Source: Arthrobacter sp. B0490
GTDB taxonomy: Bacteria > Actinomycetota > Actinomycetes > Actinomycetales > Micrococcaceae
Direction: 5' to 3'
Length of the DNA stretch: 48,519 bases
NCBI RefSeq assembly: GCF_002929355.1
Contig: NZ_PJIR01000017.1
Location: 1-48,519 of the forward strand
Numbering within the stretch: the first letter of the stretch is position 1; every line of letters begins with the position of its first letter. The translations under genes were made by a program, and so were the position numbers. The notes beneath the pieces were generated by a model. That model worked only from the letters and a program-made list of their open reading frames with translations, did not search any database and was not told the DNA's origin. Shown in pieces: positions 1 to 8,213 of this stretch.

Positions 1-63
1 GGCGAGGGCTGCTTTCTGGACATTGGTGCGGGTGCCCGCGTGGGGCGTGTTTGCGGTGGTCAT
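1..63 (-). CDS. Probable DUF4383-type membrane protein, N-terminal fragment
   Basis: An ATG on the minus strand at 63 opens a frame that runs out of the window after 21 codons (MTTANTPHAGTRTNVQKAAL...). A GGGAGAA Shine-Dalgarno sequence lies about 5 bases upstream. The stretch RTNVQKAALA resembles the start of actinobacterial DUF4383 membrane proteins, where it leads into the first membrane helix. That match is from memory and rests on about ten residues. The function of the family is unknown. It is divergent from the next gene. Confidence 0.45.
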   Translation of the reverse strand, partial: MTTANTPHAGTRTNVQKAALA

Positions 64-424
64 GGAAGTTCTCCCAAGTAGGTGTGCGGTGCATCGGCGC
101 TGCAGAGGATCGGCAGGTGACGATGATCATCGACGGTGCGGTGAGTCCGAAAGGACGGTGAGACCTGCCGGGACGACGGGGCGGCTTCTTCTGTCGAAGC
201 GTCGCCCGCACATCGGGCCCGGCCTCGTCAGCCTACTGTGCGTGGGACGTCGAAGGGCGGACTCACGGAGAAGATCCGGGCCGTGTTGCCGGGAGGCTCC
301 CTGCACGCCGGCCGGGGACGACCGCCGTGGGGTACCGCGCACCCCTACCCACGGAGGGGCGCCGTCCCTAGGGTGGGAGCATCGCCGGGCAGCGGCCCGC
401 GGACCACATCGAGGGAGGCAGACC
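64..424. other. Intergenic region, about 360 bases, no gene seen
   Basis: This stretch separates the divergent partial membrane-protein gene and the DUF1801 gene, so it should hold promoters for both. Open frames crossing it on either strand have no recognisable family, no good ribosome site and look like high-GC chance frames. I saw no tRNA, hairpin terminator or clear operator. Confidence 0.5.
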
Positions 425-865
425 ATGGCACGCCAGACCGACACGACCGAGGGCTTCACCGAGCAGGAGCGCGCGGCCATGAAGGAGCGAACGGCCGAGA
501 TGCGCGCGGAGGCGAAGCGGGGCAAGAGCCGGGCCGCGGGGGAGAAGGCGATCCAGGACAAGATCGCCGACATGCCGCAGCCCGATCGGGAGCTCGCCGA
601 GAAGTACCACGCGCTGGTGTCCGCCGTCGCGCCGGACCTCGAGCCCAAGACCTGGTACGGCATGCCGGCCTATGCCCGCGACGGGAAGGTGGTGACGTTC
701 TTCCAGGCGGCGGCCAAGTTCGAGTCGCGCTACTCGACCATCGGCTTCAACGACGCCGCGATGCTGGACGACGGCGTGTTCTGGCCGAACGCCTTCTCGA
801 TCACCGCGTGGACCGCCGAGGTGGAGGAGGAGTTGCGCCGGATCGTGGCGAAGGCGGTGAATTGA
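425..865 (+). CDS. DUF1801 (YdhG-like) family protein
   Basis: 146 residues. The N-terminal 50 residues are charged and Lys/Arg/Glu-rich, probably helical. The rest matches the DUF1801/YdhG fold: a helical segment around PQPDRELAEKYHALV, then the motif EPKTWYGMPAYARDGKVVTFF at about 75-95 and a C-terminal amphipathic helix. Some members of the family have been described as iron-chaperone-like, but the biochemical role is not established and nothing here decides it. The start was chosen because GAGGGAGG sits 7-9 bases upstream of the ATG and the conserved protein begins there. It looks cytoplasmic and monocistronic. Confidence 0.75.
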   Translation: MARQTDTTEGFTEQERAAMKERTAEMRAEAKRGKSRAAGEKAIQDKIADMPQPDRELAEKYHALVSAVAPDLEPKTWYGMPAYARDGKVVTFFQAAAKFESRYSTIGFNDAAMLDDGVFWPNAFSITAWTAEVEEELRRIVAKAVN

Positions 866-893
866 GCACAGAACGGGTCTCCCGCGGTATACT
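862..893 (+). promoter_or_regulatory. Possible promoter for the SRPBCC gene
   Basis: TATACT at 888-893 is a good -10 candidate in an otherwise GC-rich gap. TTGAGC at 862-867 overlaps the upstream stop codon but gives a long 20-base spacer. The element GGTAT just before it could instead belong to a SigB/SigF-type -10. It lies about 75 bases upstream of the gene start. Confidence 0.35.
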
Positions 894-967
894 AAGCAGG
901 CTGATGAATGGCGCGAGCCGCTGTTCAGATCACCAGCCGCAGCTTGTCCCAACATGAAGGAGACGCC

Positions 968-1798
968 ATGAGCACGAAGGTCGAAAAAAGAATCCTCGTC
1001 AACGTCCCGGTCAGTATCGCCTACAACCAGTGGACCCAGTTCGAAGAATTCCCCCACTTCATGGGCGGCGTCAAGTCCGTCACGCAGCTCGATGACGAGC
1101 GCCTGAACTGGGTCGTGGAGATCGGCGGCGTCCGCCGCCAGTGGGACGCGACCATCCTGGAGCAGGTTCCCGACACGAAGGTGTCGTGGGCGGCGACCGA
1201 GGGTGCGACGAACGCCGGTTCGGTCTCCTTCGAGGACGTCGGAGGCGGACAGACCCAGGTGCACCTCGTCCTCGAGTACGAGCCCGAGGGCCTGGTCGAG
1301 AAGATCGGCGACAAGCTCAACGTCGTCGAGAACCAGGCCGAGGCAGACCTGACCCGCTTCAAGGCCTTCATCGAGGATGAGGGGTATGCCACCGGCGCAT
1401 GGCGCGGATCCGTGGGAACGGGTATCGACACCGGTGAGCCAGGCGTCGAGGCTGCTGCTGCTTCCCGCGGGGACGGCGGCAAGGCGGGGATCTCGGGCAA
1501 GGTCGCTGCGGGCGTCGGGCTCGCTGCAGCCGCTGCAGCGGTCGGGGTCGCGGCCAGCAAGAAGAACAACGAGGACACCGCCGGCGACGTCACGATCACA
1601 CCCGCCGACGGCGCGGCTACCGAGGTGTACACGAGCGAGGAGAGCGTGCTCTCGCCCAGCACCAAGGAGGCCCTCCTCCCCGTGGACGACATCGATCCTG
1701 TGACTCCCGGGTCGCAGGCCGGACAGACCGGTGCCACCAGGGACGCCCTGGACGATCCGCTGGTGGACAAGAACCGCACCACGGGCGGGGCACTCTGA
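968..1798 (+). CDS. SRPBCC-family (cyclase/dehydrase-like) protein with long Ala-rich C-terminal tail
   Basis: 276 residues. Residues 1-150 match the polyketide-cyclase/dehydrase branch of the SRPBCC superfamily: VEKRILVNVPVSIAYNQWTQFEEFPHFM, then WDATILEQVPDTKVSW and a C-terminal helix. In this family the fold forms a hydrophobic ligand pocket, and many actinobacteria carry stress-induced members. Residues about 170-276 are a low-complexity extension with an Ala/Val/Gly-rich stretch (about 180-200) that could be a weak membrane segment, then an acidic, probably disordered tail. The ATG at 968 was chosen for AAGGAG 5 bases upstream. A 17-bp hairpin follows, so it is likely transcribed alone. 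The ligand is unknown. Confidence 0.8.
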   Translation: MSTKVEKRILVNVPVSIAYNQWTQFEEFPHFMGGVKSVTQLDDERLNWVVEIGGVRRQWDATILEQVPDTKVSWAATEGATNAGSVSFEDVGGGQTQVHLVLEYEPEGLVEKIGDKLNVVENQAEADLTRFKAFIEDEGYATGAWRGSVGTGIDTGEPGVEAAAASRGDGGKAGISGKVAAGVGLAAAAAAVGVAASKKNNEDTAGDVTITPADGAATEVYTSEESVLSPSTKEALLPVDDIDPVTPGSQAGQTGATRDALDDPLVDKNRTTGGAL

Positions 1799-1863
1799 CC
1801 GCCGACGCACGGCTCCACCGGCACGGCGGGTAACAGCCGCCCGGCGGGCGGGACCTGTACCAC

Positions 1864-1901
1864 GGGCAGCCACCCACTCCATCAGGAGTGGGTGGCTGCC
1901 C
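1864..1901 (+). terminator. Strong hairpin after the SRPBCC gene
   Basis: A perfect 17-bp inverted repeat, GGGCAGCCACCCACTCC and its complement, with the 4-base loop ATCA. It begins 66 bases after the stop codon. There is no T-run, as is common in high-GC actinobacteria. Confidence 0.8.
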
Positions 1902-2015
1902 ACGTTCCTGGGGGCGGACACCCCGGCCGTCCGGGTCCTCCTCGAACGGATACGCGGCACGCGGGCGGCGGAGGGTATCGTCGAGCGGTATCGTCTCGGC
2001 TGAAGGGAACGCGCG

Positions 2016-3044
2016 GTGCCATTCGTACTGATCCGTCTGATCCGGGGCCTCGGGCGGTCTCGGATCTGGGTCCTGCCGGCGCTCATCATCCTCGCGGTGT
2101 TCTTCACCAGCTGGCCCCTCATGGTGTGGGCGGAGCCGTCCGACAACACCATCACGTCCGTGGAGAACTACTGGTGGTGGTTCCTGGTCACGGCCGCCAC
2201 GGTCGGATACGGGGACTTCTTCCCGACCTCGGTCGGTGGTCGCCTCGTCGGTGTCTATGTCATCGTCGGCGGCATCGTCACCCTGACCACCCTGTTCACA
2301 CGGATCGCCACGGCGATCGAGAATGCGAAGGGACATCGTATGAAGGGCCACCTGCACGTGGACATGGCGGATCACCTCGTGATCGTGGGCTACACGCCCG
2401 GACGCACGGAGCGGCTGATCCACGAGATGCTCGACGACGACGCGCGACCGATCGCCCTCTGCGCCTGGGAGGACGTCCCCGAGAACCCGATGCCCGAGCA
2501 GCCCGGCCTCGGTTTCGTCCGCGGGGACCTCGCCGAGGAGAGCGTGCTGCGGCGTGCCGGGGTGCACCGGGCCGCCCGCCTGCTCATCGACGCCCGCGAC
2601 GACAACGAAGCGCTCGCGATCACGGTGGCCGTCACGCACGTGAATCCGAAGGCGCACACCGTCGTCACGCTGCGTGACATGAGCCGGGCCCTCAACTTCT
2701 CCTACATCGCCGCCGATATCCGCTGCGTCCAGTGGCACTCGCCCCGCCTCGCCACCGAAGAGCTGCAGGATCCCGGTATCGCCGTCGTCTACGCGGACCT
2801 CATGAGCCACGGCGGCCGCAACACCTACAGCACACGCCTTCCCGAAGCCCTTCCGCAGGTCGACTTCGGTCAGGTCCAGGAAGCGCTGGGACGGAACTTC
2901 GCCACCACGGTGATCGCGGTGCAGCACGAGGGGTCCGTCATCAATCCCGACTGGGACACGCACCTGCCCAGGGACGCCGTCCTGTACTACGTCGGGGAGC
3001 GCAGGCTCTCCTCGGCCGAGATCAGCCGCGCCTTGGCACGCTAG
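2016..3044 (+). CDS. Two-helix potassium channel with C-terminal RCK/TrkA-N domain
   Basis: 342 residues. A first membrane helix (about 17-37), a pore loop with the K+ selectivity filter TVGYGD at 62-67 and a second membrane helix (about 74-96) make a 2TM channel subunit. A Rossmann-like RCK domain follows, starting near HLVIVGYTPG (about 115), with RGDLAEESVLRRAGV (about 167-181) and DDNEALAITV typical of TrkA-N. Such proteins form tetrameric K+ channels gated by ligands on the RCK ring. The glycine-rich turn is GYTPG rather than the NAD-binding GxGxxG, so NAD binding is uncertain. Start: GTG with GAAGGGA upstream. The gene ends in the same CTAG as the convergent MFS gene. Confidence 0.88.
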   Translation: MPFVLIRLIRGLGRSRIWVLPALIILAVFFTSWPLMVWAEPSDNTITSVENYWWWFLVTAATVGYGDFFPTSVGGRLVGVYVIVGGIVTLTTLFTRIATAIENAKGHRMKGHLHVDMADHLVIVGYTPGRTERLIHEMLDDDARPIALCAWEDVPENPMPEQPGLGFVRGDLAEESVLRRAGVHRAARLLIDARDDNEALAITVAVTHVNPKAHTVVTLRDMSRALNFSYIAADIRCVQWHSPRLATEELQDPGIAVVYADLMSHGGRNTYSTRLPEALPQVDFGQVQEALGRNFATTVIAVQHEGSVINPDWDTHLPRDAVLYYVGERRLSSAEISRALAR

Positions 3045-4291
3045 CCTCCGCGGTCACCTCCCTGCCGGTCGGGGATCGCCCGGGTGCGGGACGCGGTGAC
3101 GACCCCGACCGTGGCGAGCGCCGCCATGACGACGACCATGCCGGGGTAGCCTCCGAGTACGGATGCCAGGGCCGGGCCCGCGGCCGGGGCCAGGGCGCCG
3201 ACCATGGTCACCGGCGCCGCGAAGACGCCCTGCAGGGCACCGAAGTTCTGCACCCCCCACCGGTCCGAGACGGCGGTGGCCAGCAGGAGGGTGTTGCAGC
3301 CCCGCACCATCCCGGTGATCACGGCCACTCCGACGAGGAGTCCCGTCGGTCCCGGGATCAGGGCCAGGGCCCAGGCACAGCCGGCCCCGGCCGCCGAGAG
3401 CACCACGGTCCGAGTCACGGCGGACGTGCCCGGGGGCAGGGCCGAATAGGCGACCCGGCCGATCACCTGCCCCACCCCGATCAGGCCGAAGGCCACCGCC
3501 GCGCTCCGGTAGCTCACCCCGCGCTCGAGGAACAGGGCGATCAGATTGAAGGTCACCGCGTACAGGGCGAGCGTCGAGAGGCCCAGCGTGACCTGCAGCA
3601 GGCGGAACGGCCGGCTCCCCGAGACCGCCCGGGCATCCTGCGGCGCCCCGGAGCGGGTCGGCGGTCCGGAGGCCGCCGACCAGTGCGCGTTGAGGAAGAA
3701 CCAGTGCAGCGGGACCGTCACCGCCGCCAGGATCCCCGCCAGGACGAGGTACGCGGCACGCCACCCGAGGGCGTCGACCAGCACCGCGGTGACGGGCGCG
3801 AAGACCGTCGACGCGAACCCCGCCACCAGGGTCAGGGTCGTCAGGGCCCGTACCCGGTGCGGCCCGTACCAGCGGGTGAGCACCACGAACGCCGGCTGGT
3901 ACAGCACCGCGGCCTGCGCGAACCCCGCGACCAGCCACGCACCGGCGAAGACCGCGAAGTTCGGTGCGGTGCCCACCAGGAGCAATGCCACGACGCCGAT
4001 GACACTGCCGAGGCTCATCAGGAGCCTCGGCCCGGTCCGGTCGAGGGTGCGCCCCACCCGCACGCCGGCGAGCGCGGAGAGGATCAGGCCGGCCGAGAAC
4101 GCCGCCGTCATCGCCGGTACGGACCACCCGGTGTCCCGGCTGATCGGGACAAGGGCCACCGGCAGCGAGTAGTAGAGCAGGCCCCAGCTCGTGGTCTGCG
4201 CGACACACATGGCTGCCAGGCCCCCACGGGGCCGATCCTGCCCGCCCGTCACCGGACGACCCCAGGGTCCTGCGCTTCCTCCCGGCACCAC
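3041..4291 (-). CDS. MFS transporter (MFS_1 family)
   Basis: 416 residues, about 12 hydrophobic segments, with the MFS motif-A-like loop GVRVGRTLDRTGPR between helices 2 and 3 and a polar central loop (about 205-225, SAASGPPTRSGAPQDARA). No substrate can be read from the sequence. It lies 12 bases downstream of the signal-less substrate-binding protein gene on the same strand, so the two are probably cotranscribed, next to carboxylate-catabolism genes. This suggests an organic-acid substrate (inference). The GTG start at 4291 has only a weak ribosome site; GTG at 4252 or ATG at 4210 are alternatives. Its TAG stop overlaps the channel gene stop. Confidence 0.8.
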   Translation of the reverse strand: MVPGGSAGPWGRPVTGGQDRPRGGLAAMCVAQTTSWGLLYYSLPVALVPISRDTGWSVPAMTAAFSAGLILSALAGVRVGRTLDRTGPRLLMSLGSVIGVVALLLVGTAPNFAVFAGAWLVAGFAQAAVLYQPAFVVLTRWYGPHRVRALTTLTLVAGFASTVFAPVTAVLVDALGWRAAYLVLAGILAAVTVPLHWFFLNAHWSAASGPPTRSGAPQDARAVSGSRPFRLLQVTLGLSTLALYAVTFNLIALFLERGVSYRSAAVAFGLIGVGQVIGRVAYSALPPGTSAVTRTVVLSAAGAGCAWALALIPGPTGLLVGVAVITGMVRGCNTLLLATAVSDRWGVQNFGALQGVFAAPVTMVGALAPAAGPALASVLGGYPGMVVVMAALATVGVVTASRTRAIPDRQGGDRGG

Positions 4292-4303
4292 GGCATCGTC
4301 GGA

Positions 4304-5017
4304 TCAGGTGCTGATGTTCTGCAGGCCGGTCGCCGTGTAGGCGTCCCGCGCCGGCCCGTCCGTCAGGTGGTCGACGAGTCGTCGTGCGGCGGTCCTACTT
4401 CCCGCGCCCGGGCCGAGGGCCACGGAGAACCCGGTGTGCTGCTGGAACTCCTCCGGCAGGGGGACCACGGGCCCGATGCCCTCCACGAACAGCAGTTCGC
4501 TGACCTGCTGCAGGGCGACATCGGCGCGTCCGTCCGTCAGGGCCGTGCCCGTGAAGCCCGCTTCCAGGGCCGTCGCACGGGCGAGCACCTCCTCCGCGAT
4601 GCCGAGCCGGAGGAGCAGCTCCCGGAAGAAGATGCCGCTCTGCCCGGCCCGTGAGAAGGCGACCGAGCGGGCGCCGAGCAGGGTGTCGACGAGGTCGCTC
4701 CCGGTCGCCATCGGGGGAGCATCGGAGCCCCGGGCCACGCCGAGTCCGATCGCCGACTCCACCAGGGGCACCGCGCTCCCGCCGGCGAGGACACCCGAGG
4801 CCTCGAGGTCGCGCAGCGCGTCCCGGGTCCCGATGAGCACATCCGGTGCGGCGCCGGCGGCGAGCTTCTCGAGGAGGAGGGTCGTCGGCAGGTATTCCGC
4901 CCGGACCGGCAGGCCTGACGCCAGCTCGAAGGCCGGGATGACGACGTCGTCCAGGGCCTTGCGGACGACGAGGGAGCTCAGCAGGTCGAGGTGCGGGCGG
5001 CTCGGGTCAGGTGGCAC
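4304..5017 (-). CDS. ModA-like periplasmic-binding-fold protein without signal peptide
   Basis: 237 residues with the pattern of the SBP_bac_11/ModA class II binding-protein fold: LDLLSSLVVRKALDDVVIPAFELASG at the start, then APDVLIGTRDALRDLEASG, SRAGQSGIFFRELLLRLGI and ADVALQQVSELLFVEGIGPVVPLPEEFQ. It has no signal peptide or lipobox and no ABC partners nearby, so it is probably cytoplasmic. Such proteins may act as ligand sensors or carry a repurposed fold. Start: GTG with AAAGGA about 8 bases upstream. It is divergent from lhgO across the inverted repeat at 5073-5106 and 12 bases upstream of the MFS gene. Ligand unknown. Confidence 0.65.
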   Translation of the reverse strand: MPPDPSRPHLDLLSSLVVRKALDDVVIPAFELASGLPVRAEYLPTTLLLEKLAAGAAPDVLIGTRDALRDLEASGVLAGGSAVPLVESAIGLGVARGSDAPPMATGSDLVDTLLGARSVAFSRAGQSGIFFRELLLRLGIAEEVLARATALEAGFTGTALTDGRADVALQQVSELLFVEGIGPVVPLPEEFQQHTGFSVALGPGAGSRTAARRLVDHLTDGPARDAYTATGLQNIST

Positions 5018-5072
5018 GGGCCGGTCCTTTCGGTCGGTCTGCGATGCAGGGGGACGGGTAGCGCGTGAACCG

Positions 5073-5106
5073 AACTCTATATCTTATGGGTAAAAGATAT
5101 AGAGTT
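5073..5106. promoter_or_regulatory. Perfect 13-bp inverted repeat operator between divergent genes
   Basis: AACTCTATATCTT at 5073-5085 and its exact complement AAGATATAGAGTT at 5094-5106, separated by 8 bases. The half-site centres are 21 bp apart, two helical turns, as expected for a dimeric or tetrameric regulator. It is an AT-rich island in GC-rich DNA and contains TATAGA elements in both directions that could serve as -10 sites. It lies in the 140-base gap between the binding-protein gene and lhgO, so it probably controls both. The regulator is not known. Confidence 0.7.
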
Positions 5107-5157
5107 GTGCGAGGTTCGCTGTGGTGTACGACGACGATGTCAGACGAGGGACACGAA

Positions 5158-6348
5158 ATGAAGAGCTCCGTAGTAGTCGTAGGTGCCGGGATCGTCGGGT
5201 TGGCCACCGCCTACGAGCTGGGGTTGCGCGGATATCGCGTGACAGTGGTCGACAAGGAGCCCCGGCTGGCGGACCACCAGACCGGGAACAACTCGGGCGT
5301 CATCCATTCCGGGCTGTACTACGCGCCGGGCAGTCTCAAGGCGACCCTCGGGACCGCGGGTGCGCAGTCAATGCGCCGGTTCGCCGAGGACCACGGGGTG
5401 CCGGTGGACATCTGCGGGAAGCTGGTGGTCGCCACCCGGCAGGACCAGGTGCCCGCGCTCGAGGAGCTCCACCGGCGGGGCCTCGCCAACGGGGTGCCCT
5501 GCCGGCTGATCTCCCCCGACGAGGCCCGCGGCTACGAGCCCCATGTCGCCTGCGTCGCAGCCCTCCGGGTCGAATCGACGGGGATCGTCGACTACCGGGG
5601 TGTCTGCGACGTCCTGGGACGGCTCATCGAGGAGGCCGGGGGGGAGATCCGGCTGGGGACCGAGGTCGTGGGGATCTCGGCCGGCGCCGGGTCCGTGACC
5701 GTCTCCACCACCGCCGGGGAGATCCTCGCCGACGAGCTCATCAACTGCGCCGGCCTGCACAGCGACCGCATCGCACGGCTGGCCGGCCTCACGCCCGAGG
5801 TGCGCATCATCCCGTTCCGGGGCGAATACTTCGAGCTCACCGGGGACCAGTCCCACCTGGTCCGCGGCCTCATCTACCCGGTGCCGGACCCGAGTCTCCC
5901 CTTCCTCGGCGTCCACCTGACGAAGATGATCGGCGGCGGGGTGCATGCGGGGCCCAACGCCGTCTTCGCCCTGGCGCGTGAAGGGTACACCTGGCTCACG
6001 ATCAATCCGCGGGACGTCCTCGAAAGCGCGGCCTGGCCCGGGCTCTGGAGGCTCGGCGCGAGATTCTGGAGGGTCGGGCTCTCCGAGGTCGCCCGTTCCC
6101 TGTCGCAGAAGAAGTTCCTGGCGAGTCTCCGGGAGCTCGTCCCCGATCTCGGCGACGACAGCCTCGTGCCGACCCACGCGGGTGTCCGCGCGCAGGCCAT
6201 GCGCAGGAACGGTGACCTCGTCGACGACTTCTACTTCGACAGGGCGCCCCGCCAGATCCACGTGCTCAACGCGCCCTCGCCGGCCGCGACCGCCGCGCTG
6301 GAGATCGGCAGGCGCATCGCCGACGAGATGGAGGAGCGGAACCGATGA
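5158..6348 (+). CDS. lhgO: L-2-hydroxyglutarate oxidase/dehydrogenase
   Basis: 396 residues of the DAO-like FAD oxidoreductase fold. The dinucleotide motif VVVGAGIVGLATAYELG is at the start (about 5-22), followed by VVDKEP. The substrate-side motif TGNNSGVIHSGLYYAPGSLKA (about 41-60) and LVPTHAGVRAQAM near the C-terminus are typical of LhgO. The family oxidises L-2-hydroxyglutarate to 2-oxoglutarate and passes electrons to the quinone pool. The ATG at 5158 has GAGGG 7 bases upstream; ATG at 5137 is a less likely start. It overlaps the next gene by ATGA. The inverted-repeat operator lies 52-85 bases upstream. Confidence 0.88.
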   Translation: MKSSVVVVGAGIVGLATAYELGLRGYRVTVVDKEPRLADHQTGNNSGVIHSGLYYAPGSLKATLGTAGAQSMRRFAEDHGVPVDICGKLVVATRQDQVPALEELHRRGLANGVPCRLISPDEARGYEPHVACVAALRVESTGIVDYRGVCDVLGRLIEEAGGEIRLGTEVVGISAGAGSVTVSTTAGEILADELINCAGLHSDRIARLAGLTPEVRIIPFRGEYFELTGDQSHLVRGLIYPVPDPSLPFLGVHLTKMIGGGVHAGPNAVFALAREGYTWLTINPRDVLESAAWPGLWRLGARFWRVGLSEVARSLSQKKFLASLRELVPDLGDDSLVPTHAGVRAQAMRRNGDLVDDFYFDRAPRQIHVLNAPSPAATAALEIGRRIADEMEERNR

Positions 6349-7421
6349 GTTCCGAGGACATGCACCGCTTCGGCGCCGACCAGCTGCACGAGCAGATCGT
6401 CGCCGTGCTCCGCGCCTGGGGGATGCCGGGCGAGCCTGCAGCCGCCACTGCGACGGTGATGGTGGAGACCGATCTCTCCGGCGTCGACTCCCACGGCGTC
6501 TCGATGCTCATGATGTACGAGAAACTCCGGTCCGAGGACCGCCTGAAGCTCGACGCCGTCCCCCGGGTGGTGCGCGACGCTCCGGCCTTCGCCGTCGTCG
6601 ACGCGGGCGCCGGCCTGGGGCATCCGGCGGGCCTCCACGCACTGGAGCTGGCCATCGGGAAGGCCGCCGTCTGCGGGATCGGGGCGGTGGCCGTGGGCAA
6701 CTCGCACCACCTGGGCGCTCTCGGCCACTACGTCCGCAGCGCGGCGCAGCGCGGCCTGGTCGCCCTCATGACGACGACGACGCGGACCCCCGTAGTGGCG
6801 GCGCTCGGCGGCACGACGCCGATCCTCGGGACGAACCCCATCGCCTTCGCGGCTCCCCGCGCGGGCGGAGGCGAGCTCGTGGTCGACATGTCCACGAGTG
6901 TCGTGGCGATGAACAAGGTGAAGGCCTATGCGCTGAGCGGACGGGACCTGCCCGTCGGCTGGGTCAGCGACCGGTCGGGCGATCCCGTGACCGACGCCGC
7001 CCTCGCCTACTCCCTGCTGACCACGCACGCGGCGACGCTCACCCCACTCGGCGGCTCCAGCTCCGAGACCGGCGGGCACAAGGGATTCGGCCTCAGCCTG
7101 ATGGTCAACGTGCTCAGCGCGGCGTTCTCGGGAGGCGCGCTCCCGTTCGACGACGCCGACAGCGACAACCTCGGGCACTTCGTCCTGGTGATCGATCCGA
7201 CGAGGGTCGCCGAGGGTGGCGAGACCGCGCGCTACGTGGACGATCTCGTCCGCCTCCTGGTGCGGGACGAGCCCCACGTGATCCTTCCCGGCGGCCCGGA
7301 AGCCGCGGCGCGTGCGGCCCGCGGCCGGGACGGTATCCCGATCCCGGAGAACCTCCTCGAGCAGCTTCGGGGGATCTGCGGCAGGGCGGGAACAGAGATG
7401 ATCCTCACGCCGCTCGCCTAG
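6345..7421 (+). CDS. Ldh_2 (malate/L-lactate/ureidoglycolate dehydrogenase) family oxidoreductase
   Basis: 358 residues with the hallmarks of the YlbC/YiaK/ComC-type NAD(P)-dependent family: TDLSGVDSHGVSMLMMY (about 43-59), VAVGNSHHLGALGHYV (about 113-128), GTNPIAFAAPR and GGHKGFGLSLMVNVLSAAFSGG. These enzymes interconvert 2-hydroxyacids and 2-oxoacids (malate, sulfolactate, ureidoglycolate, 2,3-diketogulonate); the substrate is not readable. ATGA overlap with lhgO indicates translational coupling, suggesting that one compound is handled by a flavin enzyme and a nicotinamide enzyme in turn. It is convergent with the GntR gene downstream. Confidence 0.85.
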   Translation: MSSEDMHRFGADQLHEQIVAVLRAWGMPGEPAAATATVMVETDLSGVDSHGVSMLMMYEKLRSEDRLKLDAVPRVVRDAPAFAVVDAGAGLGHPAGLHALELAIGKAAVCGIGAVAVGNSHHLGALGHYVRSAAQRGLVALMTTTTRTPVVAALGGTTPILGTNPIAFAAPRAGGGELVVDMSTSVVAMNKVKAYALSGRDLPVGWVSDRSGDPVTDAALAYSLLTTHAATLTPLGGSSSETGGHKGFGLSLMVNVLSAAFSGGALPFDDADSDNLGHFVLVIDPTRVAEGGETARYVDDLVRLLVRDEPHVILPGGPEAAARAARGRDGIPIPENLLEQLRGICGRAGTEMILTPLA

Positions 7422-7446
7422 GCGCCTCGCGCGGGTCTCCCGAACC

Positions 7447-7466
7447 CTCGGGCGGGTGCGCCCGGG
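7447..7466. terminator. Possible weak terminator between convergent genes
   Basis: The arms CTCGGGCG and CGCCCGGG pair over 8 bp (one T-G wobble) around the loop GGTG, 26 bases after the Ldh_2 stop and before the GntR stop. There is no T-run. Confidence 0.35.
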
Positions 7467-7520
7467 CCGTCGACGCGGCATCCCTCGGTTCATCCGTCGA
7501 TGCCGGCACGCCTCCCGACC

Positions 7521-8213
7521 TCAATCTCCCGTGGCGACCGCTTCGCGGTCGTGGAGGGCACGGACCTTCGCGTTCTCGATGTGGATCCGGATGGCGGAGG
7601 AGGCACCCTCCGCGTCGCGCCGGGTCAGGGCCTCGAGGATCGCCCCGTGTTCGGCCACGGTGGTGGTGGGCGCCGTCGAGCTTGTCCTGGCATACAACCG
7701 GAACCGCTGTGCCTGGCCACCGAACGATTTCCAGGCGTCCTCGAGGAACGAGTTGTCGGCCTGGTGGGCTATCGCCGCGTGGAACTGCTCGTCGGCCCGG
7801 AGGAAGCTCGTGAGCGGAGGGCTGCCGGGGAGGTGGGCCCCACTCTCGAGGTGGCCGATGGTCGCGGCCAGGCGGTCGAGGAACTCCGGGGTCACCCGCA
7901 GGGCCGCCTCGAAGGCGAGGGCCGGCTCGAGGACCAGGCGGGCGTCCATGATCTTCCGGAGATCCTCCATGCTGGGAAGCGGCGCCACCCGGTACCCCTT
8001 GTGGGCCTCCCGCAGCACCAGTCCCGTGGATTCGAGCCGGGCAAGCGCCTCTCGCAGCGGAGTCTGGCTGACCTCGAACTCCCGGGCGAGATAGACGAGA
8101 TTGAGCACCTCGTCCGGTTCCCGACTGCCGTCGAGGAGCTGCCCGAGAAGCGCACTGTGGACCCGGTCGGCGAGGGGCTGCCGGGTGGTCTGACGCGGGG
8201 GTGTCCGGCTCAC
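7521..8213 (-). CDS. GntR-family regulator, FCD (FadR-type) subgroup
   Basis: 230 residues. The N-terminal winged helix (about 12-75) includes YLAREFEVSQTPLREALARLESTGLV, the GntR recognition region. The C-terminal all-helical FCD ligand domain (about 85-220) shows ARLVLEPALAFEAAL, LRADEQFHAAIAHQADN and VAEHGAILEAL, whose Asp/His positions bind metal and a carboxylate effector in this family. The start overlaps the FAH-gene stop by ATGA, so the regulator is made with the enzyme. It probably controls the divergent FAH/FAD-dehydrogenase promoter region and perhaps lhgO. The effector is likely an organic acid (inference). Confidence 0.87.
   Translation of the reverse strand: MSRTPPRQTTRQPLADRVHSALLGQLLDGSREPDEVLNLVYLAREFEVSQTPLREALARLESTGLVLREAHKGYRVAPLPSMEDLRKIMDARLVLEPALAFEAALRVTPEFLDRLAATIGHLESGAHLPGSPPLTSFLRADEQFHAAIAHQADNSFLEDAWKSFGGQAQRFRLYARTSSTAPTTTVAEHGAILEALTRRDAEGASSAIRIHIENAKVRALHDREAVATGD

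Noticed and set aside
368..2155. 595-codon open frame on the minus strand across the DUF1801 and SRPBCC genes
   Set aside because: Antisense to two recognisable genes, Arg/Gly/Pro-rich without any family pattern, a typical high-GC shadow frame.
2732..4654. 640-codon plus-strand frame across the MFS and binding-protein genes
   Set aside because: Low-complexity Arg/Gly/Asp composition and no family; the real genes lie on the opposite strand.
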